A stretch of 64,000 nt of DNA from Brienomyrus brachyistius (Eukaryota; Chordata; Actinopteri; Osteoglossiformes; Mormyridae). The translations under genes were made by a program, and so were the position numbers. Each line of letters begins with the position of its first letter. Within the stretch, counting starts at the first letter, position 1. The stretch covers positions 10,217,642 through 10,281,641 of the forward strand of contig NC_064548.1 in the NCBI RefSeq assembly GCF_023856365.1, written 5' to 3'. Of the stretch, positions 49,810 through 63,725 are shown one piece after another. The notes beneath the pieces were generated by a model. The model had not been told where the DNA came from. It worked only from the letters and a program-made list of their open reading frames with translations, and searched no databases.

Positions 49810-52800
49810 GCAACAGCTGAGCTCTGTCCACAAACAGAGCTTCTTCATAATTTTGATAAAGTAGGTAACTATGAGTGCTGTACTGATTTTTGCATTGACT
49901 ACGGAGGTGCAGACCAGCCTATCATTCTACCGTGGCACAGATAAGCACTTTAGGTAATTAGTCATTAAAGTAAAAACAGTCCATGCAAGCAAAAAATGCT
50001 TACATACTTTTCTGTGAAAATTGCTTTCAGAATGGTACTGTGGAACCAGCCCATTTCGTACTGGATCTTAGTCAATTACGGCGTCTCACAGATTATCTTT
50101 ACAGGGCAGAGGTGATGGCTGCAAGAAGCCTGATGTAAAGCTGTGATGGATCACGCTGCAAAGTACGGGCTTTTCAGTTTCTCTTTGAAGTGTTGGAAAT
50201 CCATGCTTTTCTCCATTGTGTGTCATGCTGCTGATGGATTCCTGACGCTGTGCCAGCACAGTATGCAGTTTCCTTCCTGTAAAGGCTACACTTTTGTATA
50301 TGACTTGTACCCGTCCGTATTCCACAACGGAAGTTTCTGCTAATTTCACCTCCTCTTGTAGGGTTTATGCTTTTTTTTTTTTAATGATCAGTAATGTGTG
50401 TGTGCGTGTGTGCATGTGTGTGTGTGTGTGTGGGGGGGGGGGGCGGGGGGGGGGGGGGTCCCATTTCAGGTCGTCTAGAAATGGCACGGGGGCATGGAGT
50501 GTTTTCGATGTCGGTTGCCTAGCAACAGAGGTCCACCTTTGGGCAGAGTGACTGTGGCACTGTCAGGGAGGTAACCCATGTTAGGCAGAAAGCAAAACTA
50601 CTCATCATGATTCTTGTTCTAGACCATACTAGGTGCATGAGAGTAATAGAAAGCTTATCTGAAAGTGAACTAACCGCATATTTTCTTTTTATCTTTCGAG
50701 ATGGACAGTGAATGATTAAGAGTTTCTGTTTCCTACCAGTTGAAATTCCCAGGCTTCATTTCCACCTTTTTTCTTTTTCTTTGATCGTGTCACATCATGT
50801 GTTTATAGTAAATCCCAGTATTCAGAAGGTGTCACCTTAGTCCCCACTAGGGGGTGCTCCGGAGTCCTTTGATCTGCCTAAGGAGAATATAAATGATTCC
50901 TGCGGTGAAGGACTCCCGGTGTGTGGCATGTGGCTGTGTGAGGAAGCCAGCCGGTGGGCTGTGGTCGCCCAGAGGAAATGCAGTGGCGTTGTCTGGCAGC
51001 CCTCACACGAACGAAAGCTTCCGGAAGCGTTCGTGCCCCTGCGGACGCTGTGTTTCCTTGATGCTCAATGAACATCTCAGTTACTTAGATTACCAGGTTA
51101 AATCGCAGCATGACAGATTTATGGCCATCAGAGTAGGAGTGTGTTTCACTCTTTTCCTTTTCAATGTGGCTGATGTGTCGTAATGGCATCTGGGGTAGGA
51201 TCGTGCTGTTTTCCCAATCCCGCCCCCCCCCCACACACACACACACACCCCACAGTGAGGGAGAGGTTACCGCTCAACCTTGAAACTTGAAGCTGTGCCT
51301 CTATTTCCTTGTATCTCTGGTCTTGCCCCCTGCTGATCTTTATACTTGACCCCTGCACCCACCACCCCAGCGTGTAAATGTGTTTGGCTCTGCCAGTGGG
51401 GAGGCCGTAGCCTCCTTACAACAGTGCGTTGTGGGATACCTGGGCTACCATCCCTGCACTGCCCCCCATGGCTCCCCTTCTCACAGGTTTTGTCTGGTAC
51501 GTTAATGGATGGAGGGGTGGATGGATGGATGGATAGATAAATACTTATGAATAGATGGATAAATAGATATTTTATTAATCGTGGGATTACAGCACTACAG
51601 CACAAACCCATTTCGACAATATAAAGACATTTAGGCATTAATAGACAATAACAATAAATTATGCAAAACAATAAATGTTAACAATGCAAAGAATGACAGG
51701 GGAAGTATTGCATGGAATTCCATCGTAACGGCACAGTAAATTGTGTTAAATAGTATTGCACAGTGGATTGTACAGTGAACGAATGAATGATGTGTAAATG
51801 TACAGCCAGTGAGTCATTGCAGAGGTGCTGTCGTCCGGAGTGTGTTTGAATCACCATGTGTGTTATGATAGCTGGAGGTGAGTGTAATCGTGGCCCACAT
51901 GGACCTGACACAGAGGCCCTGGTGTTTTGGGAAGCCCTTGAGTAAACAGATAGATGAAACTGCGTGTCAGTATAAATCATGGTGACTGGAGATGACAGAG
52001 AGGAGCTCCAGTTTCGTTTTGAGGACAAACATCTGTGCTGGCGGGGTCTAGCTCTCCTGCTTCCTGTGCATTAAGGGCCAAAAGCAAAATGGCAGACATG
52101 TAACAGTTGCTTTTGGAGTTCATCTCCTGTTTTTGGCAATAAATGCACCAGGTGAAGGACAAATCATTTTCAGGAGGTCTTGAGCAGGAGACTGAATTGC
52201 CAGAGCAAAATACTCCTTAACCTTCCAAATCTTATGCCTGCATTGTTTTGGGCAAAGTAATCGCGTAAGCTGTTTAGCACAGTTTAGTAACCTTATTCTT
52301 AGCCTAAAATAACTTATAGGCCTTTAGGTTTTCATGTGATACCTTGTGAATTATTGTTCTATTGTGCCTTATTTATTAGGTCTGCTGGACCTCGGCTGTG
52401 GCAGCAGAATGAGGATGTGGCAGTTTCAGCCTGAGCAGATAAATGTCTCTCGCTTTACCTTCCTCCCTTGGGGGACAAAAGAGGCTGAATAAAGAGGCCA
52501 AGCCGTGTTTATCGATGCTGTGCCCGTGGGTCCCCCTGGGGACGTCTGGCCCCGAAAGCTAAGCCCCTAGCAAAGCTGAACAGGGGCCCCGGCCACCCCA
52601 ACCCGCTGGCTGGACGCCTCTCGCTGTGCACCAGCCAAAACCCACCTGACTGGCGCGGCAGCTGCTGACGCGAGCGACAACCTCTGGAGGGAGCCCTAAA
52701 AATAAAACAAACAAATAAATAAATCGGGCAGCAAGCGATAGGAACCGGCAGAGCCGGGCAGGAACTGGAGCACGTGGGAGCGGGCGAGCTTTCCCCTCCG

Positions 52801-53100
52801 CAGCCTGAGGGAGGAATCTGGCTTAGCGGCTGTAATCTCCAGATGCAGGGATGCGCTGGAAAATGCATCCCCGAGTGTGCAGACAAGACAGTTATGGGGA
52901 AGAAGCGGCGAAGCGGCTAATCTCTGACACGAAGGTGAGGACGTCTGAGAGGAGATGCTTTCCTCTCCTGTCATGCTGTGTGTCTTAGGCTTAAAAGTTC
53001 AGGGGTTGTTCTGGGGATTAGACACTGGACATTTTTCCTGTTTTTGGAAAAATCACTAATTGAGGTTTATGGGGAAGAGCCTCAGTATTGATGCTTGCTT
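49810..53100. other. Non-coding, no gene seen
   Basis: It contains a GGAT/GATA microsatellite near 51508-51570, followed by an A/T-rich segment (to about 51690) that may be the end of an old retroposon. A GC-richer patch lies at 52500-52970. No exon is supported. Confidence 0.4.
50432..50458. repeat. G run (12 + 14) after TG repeat
   Basis: (TG)n passes into two G runs split by one C. It is a strong quadruplex candidate on the plus strand. Confidence 0.9.
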
Positions 53101-53427
53101 CTTGGATCGGCTCTGCCATGCAGGAGTAGAAAACATAAGGCAAAGAGAAAGGAGCGAGTGAGTCAATAAAAAATTAAAACGGCATTACACAGATGTGAAC
53201 GAGCGGGGCTCAGACATGGGGGAGATGGGGGGACGAGGGGGAACATGAAGGGGGGGGAAAGGGAGCAGGGGAGAGAGGAGGGACTATGAGGCTGGAAGTG
53301 GGGAGGAGGCAGAGAGTAGGGGGATTTTTTTTTTAAGATAAATAAAGCCCCACCGAGACACCTCCCCCCTCTCTCCTGTAGAGTCGAGTAGCCTGACCCC
53401 AAAAGCTTTGTGAGTCTCTTGGAAGAG

Positions 53428-53540
53428 GGAGAGAGAGAGAGCGAGTGAGAGAGAGAGAGAGCGAGAGGAGCGATCGAGAGAGGGAGGAAGAGGGGGAAGG
53501 AGTGAGAGACAGAAAGAGAGGCAACGAGGCGGAGAGGAGT
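53428..53540 (+). repeat. GA-rich tract upstream of candidate first exon C
   Basis: Imperfect (GA)n run broken by GC and GT, ending about 110 bases before the ATG at 53650. GA tracts are common simple repeats, and in promoters they can also bind GAGA-type factors. Here it could be leader or core promoter. Confidence 0.75.
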
Positions 53541-53649
53541 TCCAGTGCTCCAGCGTGTCATGGATTTGCGGTGTCGGGGGACAGCGCTGTGTGGAGTAGC
53601 TGGGAGCCCCGCTGCAGGTCTACAGGAGAGCTAAGCACCCAGTGGCAAG

Positions 53650-53730
53650 ATGCCCTCCGTGTCCCTGAGCCTGCCCTCGGCACTGGCGGGCCGGGCCCGC
53701 ACCTGGGTCTGCCTCTCCTGCATGTTCTGG
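53650..53730 (+). CDS. Candidate first coding exon C
   Basis: 27 codons beginning MPSVSLSLPSALAGRARTWV and ending CLSCMFW, then TGG|gtgagt, a near-perfect donor at phase 0. The ATG has A at -3. The hydrophobic end with two cysteines resembles a signal-peptide core or membrane-targeting N-terminus. The leader just upstream is purine-rich (GA repeats, 53428-53540). It has the same strand, size class and exit phase as the candidate exons at 17293 and 45568, as expected for alternative first exons spliced to one common exon 2 right of the window. Gene not recognised. Confidence 0.5.
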
Positions 53731-54059
53731 GTGAGTAGGGGTGCATGCGTCTGGGACATGGGTATGGGCAGGAATACCAGCAGGCGTGAATGTGGGATGT
53801 CGAGGCTGTGGCAGAGTGGGGTTTGGGTATCGCCACCACCGCTGTCTGTGTGACCGTGAGCCCGGAACCACTGGGGCTCCAGCTGGGCCCAGAAGGAAAC
53901 TATTTCTGTCCTTTTTTGTATAATTTAATGTGCAAACTCTTGACAGCCATGCATCCCACCACTGCCATGTTGCTGTCTATCCCCTCCCTTCCCCCATCTC
54001 ATGCCAAGCTGATAGGTTGGTGGTGCAGTTTAGAGGGAGGGGCTCCCCTCTGACCCTAC

Positions 54060-57000
54060 TCTTCACGTAATTAGCGTTCTGCTCAATTCCCAGCTCAACT
54101 CGATCAGATGTATAGGAATCCACCCCCCTTCACCTCCCTGAATGGGGGAGCCGGCACTCATATCCCAATGGGGGCCAGAGGCTAGGCTCCGGGTCAGCCT
54201 AGAACGCCACAGAATCCGGCACACAGCTGCCCGACTAATCATAACCGGGACGAGATGTAGGAAACAGGCGAGCGGGTCACCGCCGAGGCAGACGCGACCC
54301 ACTGGATAACTGGGCAGCATGAATAAATTAAGTCACTGAGACGATCTATGCACACTAGATGCTTCTGCAGCACGCTGGGATTTCTGTGAAATTTATTTTC
54401 CATTCCTGTGTGACACGTGTGAATACGGAGCTTTGGATGTAAAAGATGTAAGCAGGGCAACCGAAATAGAGTGCTCCCACATTCACCTAAATATCTATCT
54501 GAAATGTGCTAGTTGTTTTTTGTGCTGATATGTGTTGTGTTTGCAAGCAGCAGTGACTAAAATCCAAGAAAATAAGCACCGAAATCTGGAAGGGAACTAT
54601 AGTTGAGTGACCTCGTGTTGCTAATGGGCCAATAATTGAGGACTTAGGAGTAATTATTTACTGTGTGGCTGGGGATTAAATCTTTAAGAAGGCAACGCTG
54701 CACAAGACCTGAGAGGGTTCAGGACTTACAAAGGAGCAACTTGAGAAGATGCAGCGTTACTGTCCAGCAGATGTCAGGCTGAATCGCACATCGATCCCTT
54801 TCCACAGGCCCTGAAGCCGGCCACCTCACTGAATTTTCAATGTCCATTAGGCTGATAAATCAATTAGTGAGAGAAAACACAGATTTCAGACGAATCCGAC
54901 TTCAGTTGTTCCAGCTCTTGGTTGTTGGGGCAGGGGGGAGGGGCTTGCATCTTATAGCGGTTAAGGTCCTGTTCACGAAGCCTGCAGGGGTCAAGGCCCC
55001 GGGACTATCCTGCAGTTACAATAAATTTTGTATCTGGTAATGTGTCCTGGGATAATCCGCATTGGTTTCTAAAGATGCCATTAGCATAGCAGCTAAATGC
55101 TATTTGTCACGTTCATACATGACTCCTATAACCTAAAGCAGCCAGCAGCTGGCCTTAATGCAAGGGGCGGGGCATCCCTCAGCGGAAAAGTACTTTCCCT
55201 GCCGCGTTCGGATTGGGTGTAGATGAGGAACGGTGGAGAGTTTGGGGACAAAGAGGTGGACTGAACATCTGAAGCGTCCTCCTTCCTGTATTTGGTTGCT
55301 CGAAAGTCGCACGTAGAATAAAAAAAAAAACACATGAAAAAACATCTTGACACGTTTCCAGCACTGGACAGAAATAGGATAATGGTGATGGATATTATTT
55401 AAGCAGAAATCCTACTATTTACGTGATCCAGTGTGCAGGAATAGAGGCCTCTCTTCCTAGCGTAGCATCTGGCTCTGCATGGTCCAGGCAAGAGCAAGCG
55501 AGCGTGTGTCCCAGCTGAAGGACAAGAGCCAGTAAAGGGGGAGAGGGGGTAAATGGCGGTCCCCGGAGAACGCGAAAAGGCCCCATGTGGCTGGCGGCGG
55601 CCCCCCTGAATAAAAAGGCGTTTAACCCTGCCTCGGTGATTTATTGCCAGAGTGGGATGAGCGGAGCCTTGCACCCCCGCTGCTGCTTGAGGGGGGCTGT
55701 TCCCGTGCACGCTTCAATGGCCACCGGCGTGCCCCCCCCCTCCGGAACGGTGCTCTGGAATGTCTCTTGCCTAAGTCCATTCCCCCGTTTCTCCCCTGGC
55801 ACCCCGGTCTCACTCCCCTTTCCTCACCCCATCCCTCTCTCGCTGTAACCCATAAAATTTCATCTTTGGGACACAAGAGCAGCAATTTGGACTGAAAAAA
55901 AAAAATAATAATTCCACGCTGCAGAGTTATTGCTTTCTGATTTAAAGTGTTTCTTCATTTTAATGTGCATTGTCTTTATGTGTGTGGCTGAGACGTCATG
56001 TCTCACATCTAAACCTGCGGGTGTTCTCTCTCTGGGGATGCGCGATGCTTTCAAGACCATCCCGGTGCCAAATACGGAGCAGACGCATGTCGAAGCGGCG
56101 GGTTTGAGGCGGCCCAGCTGCGTAGCCGGGGATGAGATGCGTCGGATTTAGGAGGAACCAGTGGTGTGTGCCTCGCTTCTCAGAGCCATTCATCATGTGA
56201 TATGAATCATGTATGGATCCTGGCCGGAGTCGCGGAACTCAAGGGCTTCTGGGAAGACTTTTGTTGGTGGTTTTTTAGTGGCATGATGCTAAGCCTGACC
56301 CGCCTCTAAAGAGGGTTCAAAACACTCACCCTATTGTTGTGTGTAAATAAGTAACATATAATAAACGTCCCCCGCAGGGTAACTAACCCATAAGTTTAGC
56401 TCTGTCTTCCATGTTGCTTCAAGCAGAGCTTTCTTTTCACTGTCCCGGTTTTGACCCCGAATGATAGTAATTGCGTCTGATTTGAATTTCATGTTGCCTC
56501 GTAAAGGTCCCAGCAGGTGAGAAGGACCTGCTGCGCTTTAAAAACTCGGAGCGGCTGGCGGTAGGGTAGTGACTGGGGTTTGTTTGCATACTTGTTGACC
56601 TGCTAATGATGCAGAAGGCATTTTGTTGTTCTAAATTACTTCTCTCTTTATTATCCAGTATGTTTCTGGAGTGGAATGGGCACTTAATGTACTCATGCAG
56701 TTGACCACAATCCAGCATGAGTTGATTAAGTTGCAGGGCATGCATATAAACCTCAGCGGAGTCGGGGGAGGGGGGTGGGGTGTTGTGATGGGCATTAGCT
56801 GGCCCCATCCTGAGAGGGAAGGGATTTATTGGTGTGGGGGTGATTGGTACAAGCCTCAGACCACAGAGCCCGGGAGGTGTGGACGGGGAGCAGCTGGGTT
56901 CATTTCAAACCTAACGCCTGTTTGTAATTAGGCTTTGAGAACCAAGGAGCTCGGAGTGGGCCCCGCCGGCTCTGCAAGACGGGGGTCTGCTGCAGATTAT

Positions 57001-60000
57001 GGAGGGGTGACTCTGCTGGACTTTTTGCGCGGTTACCGGTTTCCCACTGCCCGCCTACCTTAGTTCTACCATCCAATCATTAGCCTTGTGTAGTGTACAG
57101 TGCTGCTGTGATTCGCTTACGTATCTGTGTGTGTCGGTTCTATATCCGAGCTTGTGTGTCTGTTTGTTTGCTTTCTTCCTCCGTGTTTTAGCATGCTTTG
57201 GTGTATTTACTTTTCCATCGTCAACAATAGCTTTGCATCTCTGTGTTGTGTTTCGTTTTTTTTGGAAGCTCGGTTGCTGCCATGCTTGGATTTTGGAGGG
57301 AACATGGCTGATCACCAAACTCGATTTCAGTGTGAAGGTTTTGTTCTACTTGAGCCCCAAAGAGCAGGGAGGCAGGGGTTAAAGTCAACTCACCCCACTG
57401 TGTCCTCTCCAGCTCTTATTGATTACAGACTTGCCTCCCCGCCTTTGATAATTAGTGGCTTTTGTCCGCTGACGGCCAGCGATCCCGTGCCACGATAACA
57501 CGGTTTAGGCACGGCTCCCATCACCGAATCCCTCCTGATGACAGCCTCCTTCGCTGGTGGGGTCGTGGAAATCGATGGCTTGCTAACCTTCGCTTTTATT
57601 CTTCATTTTCCACGCTGGAAACACTCAAGGAGACTCCATTCCTGCATATACAAGAAAAAAAAAAAACGGATCTACAAAAGCAGCCATTGTTCTTGACAGC
57701 ATTCCGGTCGGCCCAAATTAAAAGCAGGTGTTCGGATTCTTGCTTTTCATTGATGATTTTTTCCTCCCTTCCCCGTAACATTTTTAGAAGCGTTCTTCTG
57801 ACTTTCCAGTATCTCGTTTTAAATTTAGATGTGGCCGGCTGTCAGGATAATAGTCTTTGAGCAGCTTTGAATCGTCGCTCCGCTGTAAATCACCCGCCGC
57901 TTGTGCCTTGACGGGGCGCCACGCTTTCTGCCTCCCTGATCTTTGGCGGGTCGGGCCATTGGCGACTGGCTGTGTGTCGCCACTGTACCCCCTGAGGAGA
58001 GCGGGGCTTGGCAAGGGGGGGGGGGGCTGGTTCTTGTCGCCAGGCCAAATCATGCACCAGAGTGCTCAGCTCGACAAATGGCAGCAAGTCATGACTTTGC
58101 GTCTTCCAAATTCAGAGTCTGCTTCAGGGGTGGGGGCGACTGGGGGGGGGGGGGGGGGGGGTTACTTGTAGCTGTGGCTTGAGCCCGGATTCAACTGTCA
58201 GCATGATGGCAGAGTGCCCATGTTATCTGAGAGCGCAGCCTTGCTGGTCAGCCATCAGGGACTCAGCCGACGCTGAGAACAGCCTGTTTGTTAAACGCTG
58301 CGTTTTTAATAATCTGTGCTAGGAAATCGGATGGCTTGCTCTGTTATCTCCGGCTCCGAGAGAGACGCTGTCCTCCCGGGATGCTCTTGCGAAACTCAAG
58401 CTTGGCTCTAAGCCATGTGGGCTTTAGAGATACTTCTTCATTATTCAGAGCCTTTTGGACTTTAATAAACTCCCTGGGATGGTTATTATTAAGTCTCTTG
58501 GTTATGCTTTGACGATGCAGCTCGGTGCAAACTGCTGTATTTAATCTTGCCCTCGGCATCACGGATTTTCATTTTGGAGCCGTGTGTCTGTTTTTAATGC
58601 GACATATTGCGTGCATTGAGTCGTGCCCTCGGATTGGTCAGCTCCCAGGGTGAGGATTTCCTTTCCTTGCCTTGCGTGTCCTTCAGAGAGATGCTGTTCG
58701 TGCAGGTGCTGAGAGCGGGGTTCTCAATAAAGTCTGGAATCTTTGTGGCCTCGCAGGTTAAATGGACTCCGAGGGCAGACTGAGATCAGCACCATCTGTT
58801 ACTGTCCATTTTTGTTCTGTTGTCCGGTACATTTATTTTCATCCTTGCACAGATAGCTGTGCTCCATGTAATGGGCCTCAGGGTTGCATCTGAGTGATAA
58901 ATGTACCTTCACCCAAATTCATCTCGAAGATCTGTAGTATATGGAAAAGTTGGGGCGGATAATCTGTGGGTTCCTAGGAGAAGGGGACTGCAGGCAGTGA
59001 GGAAATTAGAAGAACAGGCTCATAACCTAGAGACTTCTGGTTCAGGAATCTTCAGAAGGCAGCTGTTGTACCTTTGTGTGGTCTAGAGGGTGAAATCACG
59101 GGAGGTTCGGGATGAAAGTGAATGATGTCTCGGTGATGATAATGATTAAAGGCTTTGATGTCGGCATGCATCAGAGGTGCGGGGACCCATGCATGCGGCC
59201 CTTACAAGCTGGAGATGTTTGTTCTCCCTCTGAAGGCGATAGCCTTCAACTCCTTCCTCCTACTGAAAAGACCCAGCTTTCTCATCCCACTTCTGGATGA
59301 CTGATTCATTTCCTCCTGGGGAGATCAGCACCCCCCTCCCTGAAATGAAATGCTTGTTGTGGGGGATGGGGGGGGGGGTGTGGTGGTGGAGTGGAGAATG
59401 GGCCCCCAGAGAGACAGAGAGAGAAAACCTGGAATGCTTTAGGTACACTGCGGGCCAAATGAAAAGCAGGTGACCGGCCCACATGAGCAGAAAAGATGGA
59501 GGGGTCACATTCCAACCCCCCGGGCAAGAAGGAAGTGATGACGGGACCCTCTTTCTTCCACTCTGCTGCCTTAATTACAAGCCCCCCCCCCCCCCCACCC
59601 GCCCCTCACCTCCAAACCTATTCCCACATCCCTGTGTTGTGGACCAATCTCACACCTGAGTGCTGGTGCCCTGTTCACACCAAGGACCTCTCAACACTTC
59701 CTGGAAGAGGACATCAGTGGGACCTCTGTTCACCCTTCACTCAGCAGATAAACAAGCAAACATACAGAAGATTGGGCTGCGTTTGCAGCTCATTATCTGT
59801 AAGACTCCCAAGTAGCAGTCATGTGTATCTTCCACGCTGCATTTCTACCAGTCATGTGACCGAAACTTTCTTGCTGACGTCCCAGAAGAGAAATTTGTTG
59901 TGCCTGTTGAATGCTTCCAATAACATAATTAAAGCTTGTGGCATATTCAGAAGCTAAAATTAAGCAAATAAGTAACAAGTTGTCCGAAAACCTCCCTGGG

Positions 60001-63000
60001 GTGATGCTGTGGTACATTTTAATTTCATTGCTGTAATAAAAAGCCAGGATACTCTCTCCACAGGTAATTCTACACCCCAAAATAACAGTTCCTGAAGGTC
60101 CCCATTGGTGGCCTGTGCAATGACTGCTCTTACACTTTGAACTCCTTTCCTATATAGGAACTCTTCTAGACCTGCTCAGTGTTTTAACAGATGCTTCAGA
60201 CACATTTACAGTCTTTTACTAAATGCCACCAGAGTAGACTTGCTTTGCATTCTGGGTAAGTTCTGCTAACGGCAGGAATTTAGCGACTAAAGTCTAACCA
60301 AGGAGCTAACTAGAGTCAGTGCTGATCAATCCTTTGGACAACATAGGCAGCTGCCTAATTTACTGATGACTTTGCAAGCCAATTTCATTTTATCTCAGAC
60401 AGGGGGTGCTGGCAGTGAAGCTTACCTCAGGTGCCACATGGGTTTCAACTGGTACTGACTGGCATGCACCTGAAATGCTGGGCTCCAGACTGGATAGCAC
60501 CTTAGACTGCTGATACTGCAGCATCAGAGCTAGGCTTAGATACCCCAAGAACTTCTACACCACCGTTGATGGAGGAGAAGAGGACAATAAGAGATGCCCT
60601 TTCAGCTACACACTGCATACATGGCTTGGATGGAAGTCCGTGCAAGCGATGCAGAGCAGGATGGAGAAAACAAGCCGGCAGTGAATCCCGGGGGCTGGCT
60701 ACGCCACCCATCTGCTGCTAATCTAAATGTTTAGACAGTGCTGATTTCTCACGTTGTTTGGAGTTTGCCGATAGCGGCTAATTAGATTCAGATGCTGACG
60801 GCAGACTTGCTTTTAACTTGATGTCACGCCGATGCCAAATGCTTCTCTGGTGGCTCACACCTGTGCAGATATCAGGCCGGCCGTGGTCTGACGAAATCCG
60901 GCGTAGGTTGTGATCATCAGCGTGGACGTCTACCTGGTTCAACTGGGTGTGGTTTCAAGGAGCTCCCAAGTAGGAGTCTACTCTCAACACACTCTACAAG
61001 GCTAACTAATGAGCTGACAGAATGTGGGTCAGAGGGTCAATGCATGTGACAAGGCTATGGATCTGTGTGCATTTCTTACCCTCTCTGAGTTCCCCAGAAG
61101 ATTAAAGGGGAAACGGAAATTTGAGACGGAATACCTTTGACAATTATGCCGGCTACCAGACTAGAGTTGACCCAGAGAGGTCTCTGGTATTCCAGGTCTG
61201 TCAAGGTAAAGTGGCCTGAGGTTTGCACCTTGAATGTAGTTGGTTAGTTGAGTAATTGGTTGGCTGATTCATGCTCGGCACACAGCTGGTTCTAACCGGT
61301 ACTTCGTTCAGGTTGAGCTCAAATCCTGTAGGATGAGCAAGTTGCCGAATGCATATAGTTGTATGCTGTTTGGCATTTCATCTTCCAACAGAGTTCACGT
61401 TGAAAACACAATCCCTGGTGTGCTCACTTCACATATCGTGTTCGGGCCTGTTTCTGCTTCCTCAAGGACAGCAGGAGTGGCTGATGTTTCGGTCCAGACT
61501 GCAGGAGTACCTGGAGCGGGTCTGGTCATGTGAATTTGTGACATGCCCTACCACTGGTGTCCATCGCAGGACAAAGGATGTGTCAAGATGGTGGAAGAGA
61601 GTCTTCAACAACCCCCTCAATATGTTCATCCTTCTGCAATTTATTCTTCTTGTTTTACGTGATTAAAATTAGTACCAGCTTTGGTGGATAAGTTTCAGCT
61701 CTGTTAGCTTGAAGGACATTTGTGTATTTTATCATTCCTGCTGGTTTCTCTCTGCAGCTTCGAGGGAATATTCCTCGGTTTTGAGGCAGATGCTCCTTCA
61801 TTTCCAGACCTGGATGTCCCACACATGTAACTTTATTGCATTTATTTGTGGATCTAATGGTTTAGATATTCTGGCTCTGTAGTTATAGGACATCCTTTTA
61901 CACCCCATAACTGCAGTCAGACAGTTCCTGGCTGTTTCTAAGACAGCCCATCTAGGTTGGGCCTCATATGTAAATTGATTCCAGACCTCTTCCAGCTTTT
62001 CTCTGTTGTTCGCTCACACAGCGTTGTTCGTTTTGGCTTATGATTATTAATACATTTGTCTTTGTTATCTTTTTCCCAATTGTCTTTCCTAGACCAGAAT
62101 TTCCCCCCCCAGTGATGATGCCATGCTTTTGCCCTATTCCCAAAGGGGGGGGGGGTGAAATCCCACGTGGGAGCTCAAGCAGCCTGATCCGTAGAGTGCC
62201 CGGGGATGCAGTGAAAGAGGAAGATTAAGGGTGGTTGTGAGGGAGTTGACGGGGTCGAAGGTCAGCAACCCCGTTTGTGTGCTGGAGAATAGCAACCTTG
62301 TGCAGGAAGGCATGAGTGGGAGAGCTGGCGGATGTCCCGAAGGCCTGCCCTTTTCAGATGGGGGTGCGGCCATTTGGCAAAGGGTGGGGGGGGGGGGGGG
62401 GGGCAGGTAGCTGTAAGAAGGGCACCGTTCACCCTCCATGTTGCAGATGTGACCCCTTGTTGTGAAAGCACGAAATGTACTTCCTCCGCCTCAGACACAT
62501 GGCCCATGTGTGGAGCACAAACGAAAGAAAAAAACAGCCTGTTATGTCAGCTGCCTGATGCACAGCGTGTTCCTGGTGCTTAGAGAGGCTCCAATCAGGC
62601 AGAACATCTCTCTTTCTCTGTCTCTCAGAGAGCTGAAGTTAGAGCCGGAAGATGCTGCTCAGCAAAGGCGGTTATGAAACGGGAGCAGGGGGGTGGGGGG
62701 ATGGGGGGTGGGGGGTGGGGGGATGGCAGACGGGGATGTGAAGCGGTTTCGCTGCAGCTGAAATTGTGGTGGGAAAGTCAGTGAATAATCGTGATACTTA
62801 AAAACCGTTTATTTGTTTCAAGCTCAGTTGCAGAGGGGTTTTATGTCTGATCTAGAGTCAAAAAGATTGAAATAGAAGAAAATATCATTTCACCTGTCAG
62901 TGTACCCAGAACCATAGACAAGTCTTACAGCATGCCTTCCACTGACAGGATATTAACCGAAAATGTTTCATTAAGGCAGTTATAAAATGTCTGGAGTATC

Positions 63001-63540
63001 TTGCATCCTGCAGGCGAAAGGCCCGCCCCTAAGATTTCAGCCAATCAGGACTTGCTGCTTGTGAGCCTGTTTGTGTACCAGTATCTGTGAGCCCGTTTAT
63101 AAATTCTGGCTCTGTTCACTTGTCACTGTGTGTTTGTGTGTGTTTGAGTGCGTACACGTGCGTCACAGACGGGAAGGTAAATGACTGGGGATGGGATGTG
63201 GTGCCGGGGGGGCACGGAAAGGCTGTGTGCCTCAGGGGAAGCTCCTTTTGCTTCTCGGGAGGAAAACAATCTCTCTGGGTGACCTTATCCTGCAGGAATG
63301 TCTCCCGTAGCTAGTGAGAGCCGGGCCTGTTTGGGCTGAGTGCTTCCGCCATTACGGCCCTCTTTAACACGCAGGACTATGCCTCAGTGCGTTTTAAATG
63401 CCCACTGTTACGCGGTTTTTGGCTCTATGGGCTCAAAGGGATCCAGGTTTTAAAGGCAGGGATGCCTCCCAGACTCTGCTGCTTGTAAATATTTCTAGAG
63501 AAAAGACAGCAAGGGTATTTTAACCTAATAAGCTGTCTAG
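54060..63540. other. Presumed intron or intergenic DNA after candidate exon C
   Basis: If the exon at 53650 is used, this is its first intron. No acceptor-bounded exon was recognised. Simple tracts include G 58142-58161, C 59582-59596 and G 62386-62403. Segments 57060-57500 and 58290-58870 are repeat-free. Confidence 0.4.
62684..62727. repeat. G-rich tandem tract, quadruplex-prone
   Basis: Six G runs of five to eight bases separated by single T or AT (GGGGGGTGGGGGGATGGGG pattern). It meets the G3+ N1-7 rule for a G-quadruplex several times over. Confidence 0.85.
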
Positions 63541-63548
63541 GAGGGTGG

Positions 63549-63725
63549 TGTATCGCGCGGCGGCTTAGAACACTTTGCCTGTGATCAGAAGGTCAGCAGT
63601 TCAGATCCCATGGTCACCAGAGTGATTTCAGTATTGGGCCCCTGAGCAAGGTCCTTAACCCCCAATTGCTTGAGGCATTGGCTGACCCAGCTTTCTCAAA
63701 AAATCCATAAAAGCATCCCCTAAGT
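63549..63725 (+). mobile_element. tRNA-derived SINE
   Basis: CGGCGGCTTAGAACACTTTG (head), AGCAGTTCAGATCCCATGG (B box), then TATTGGGCCCCTGAGCAAGG and an A-rich end. It has the same order as the member at 29528 but a different tail. Confidence 0.72.

Noticed and set aside
53333..53561. Ser/Leu-rich frames on the minus strand
   Set aside because: Complement of the GA-rich tract; low complexity.
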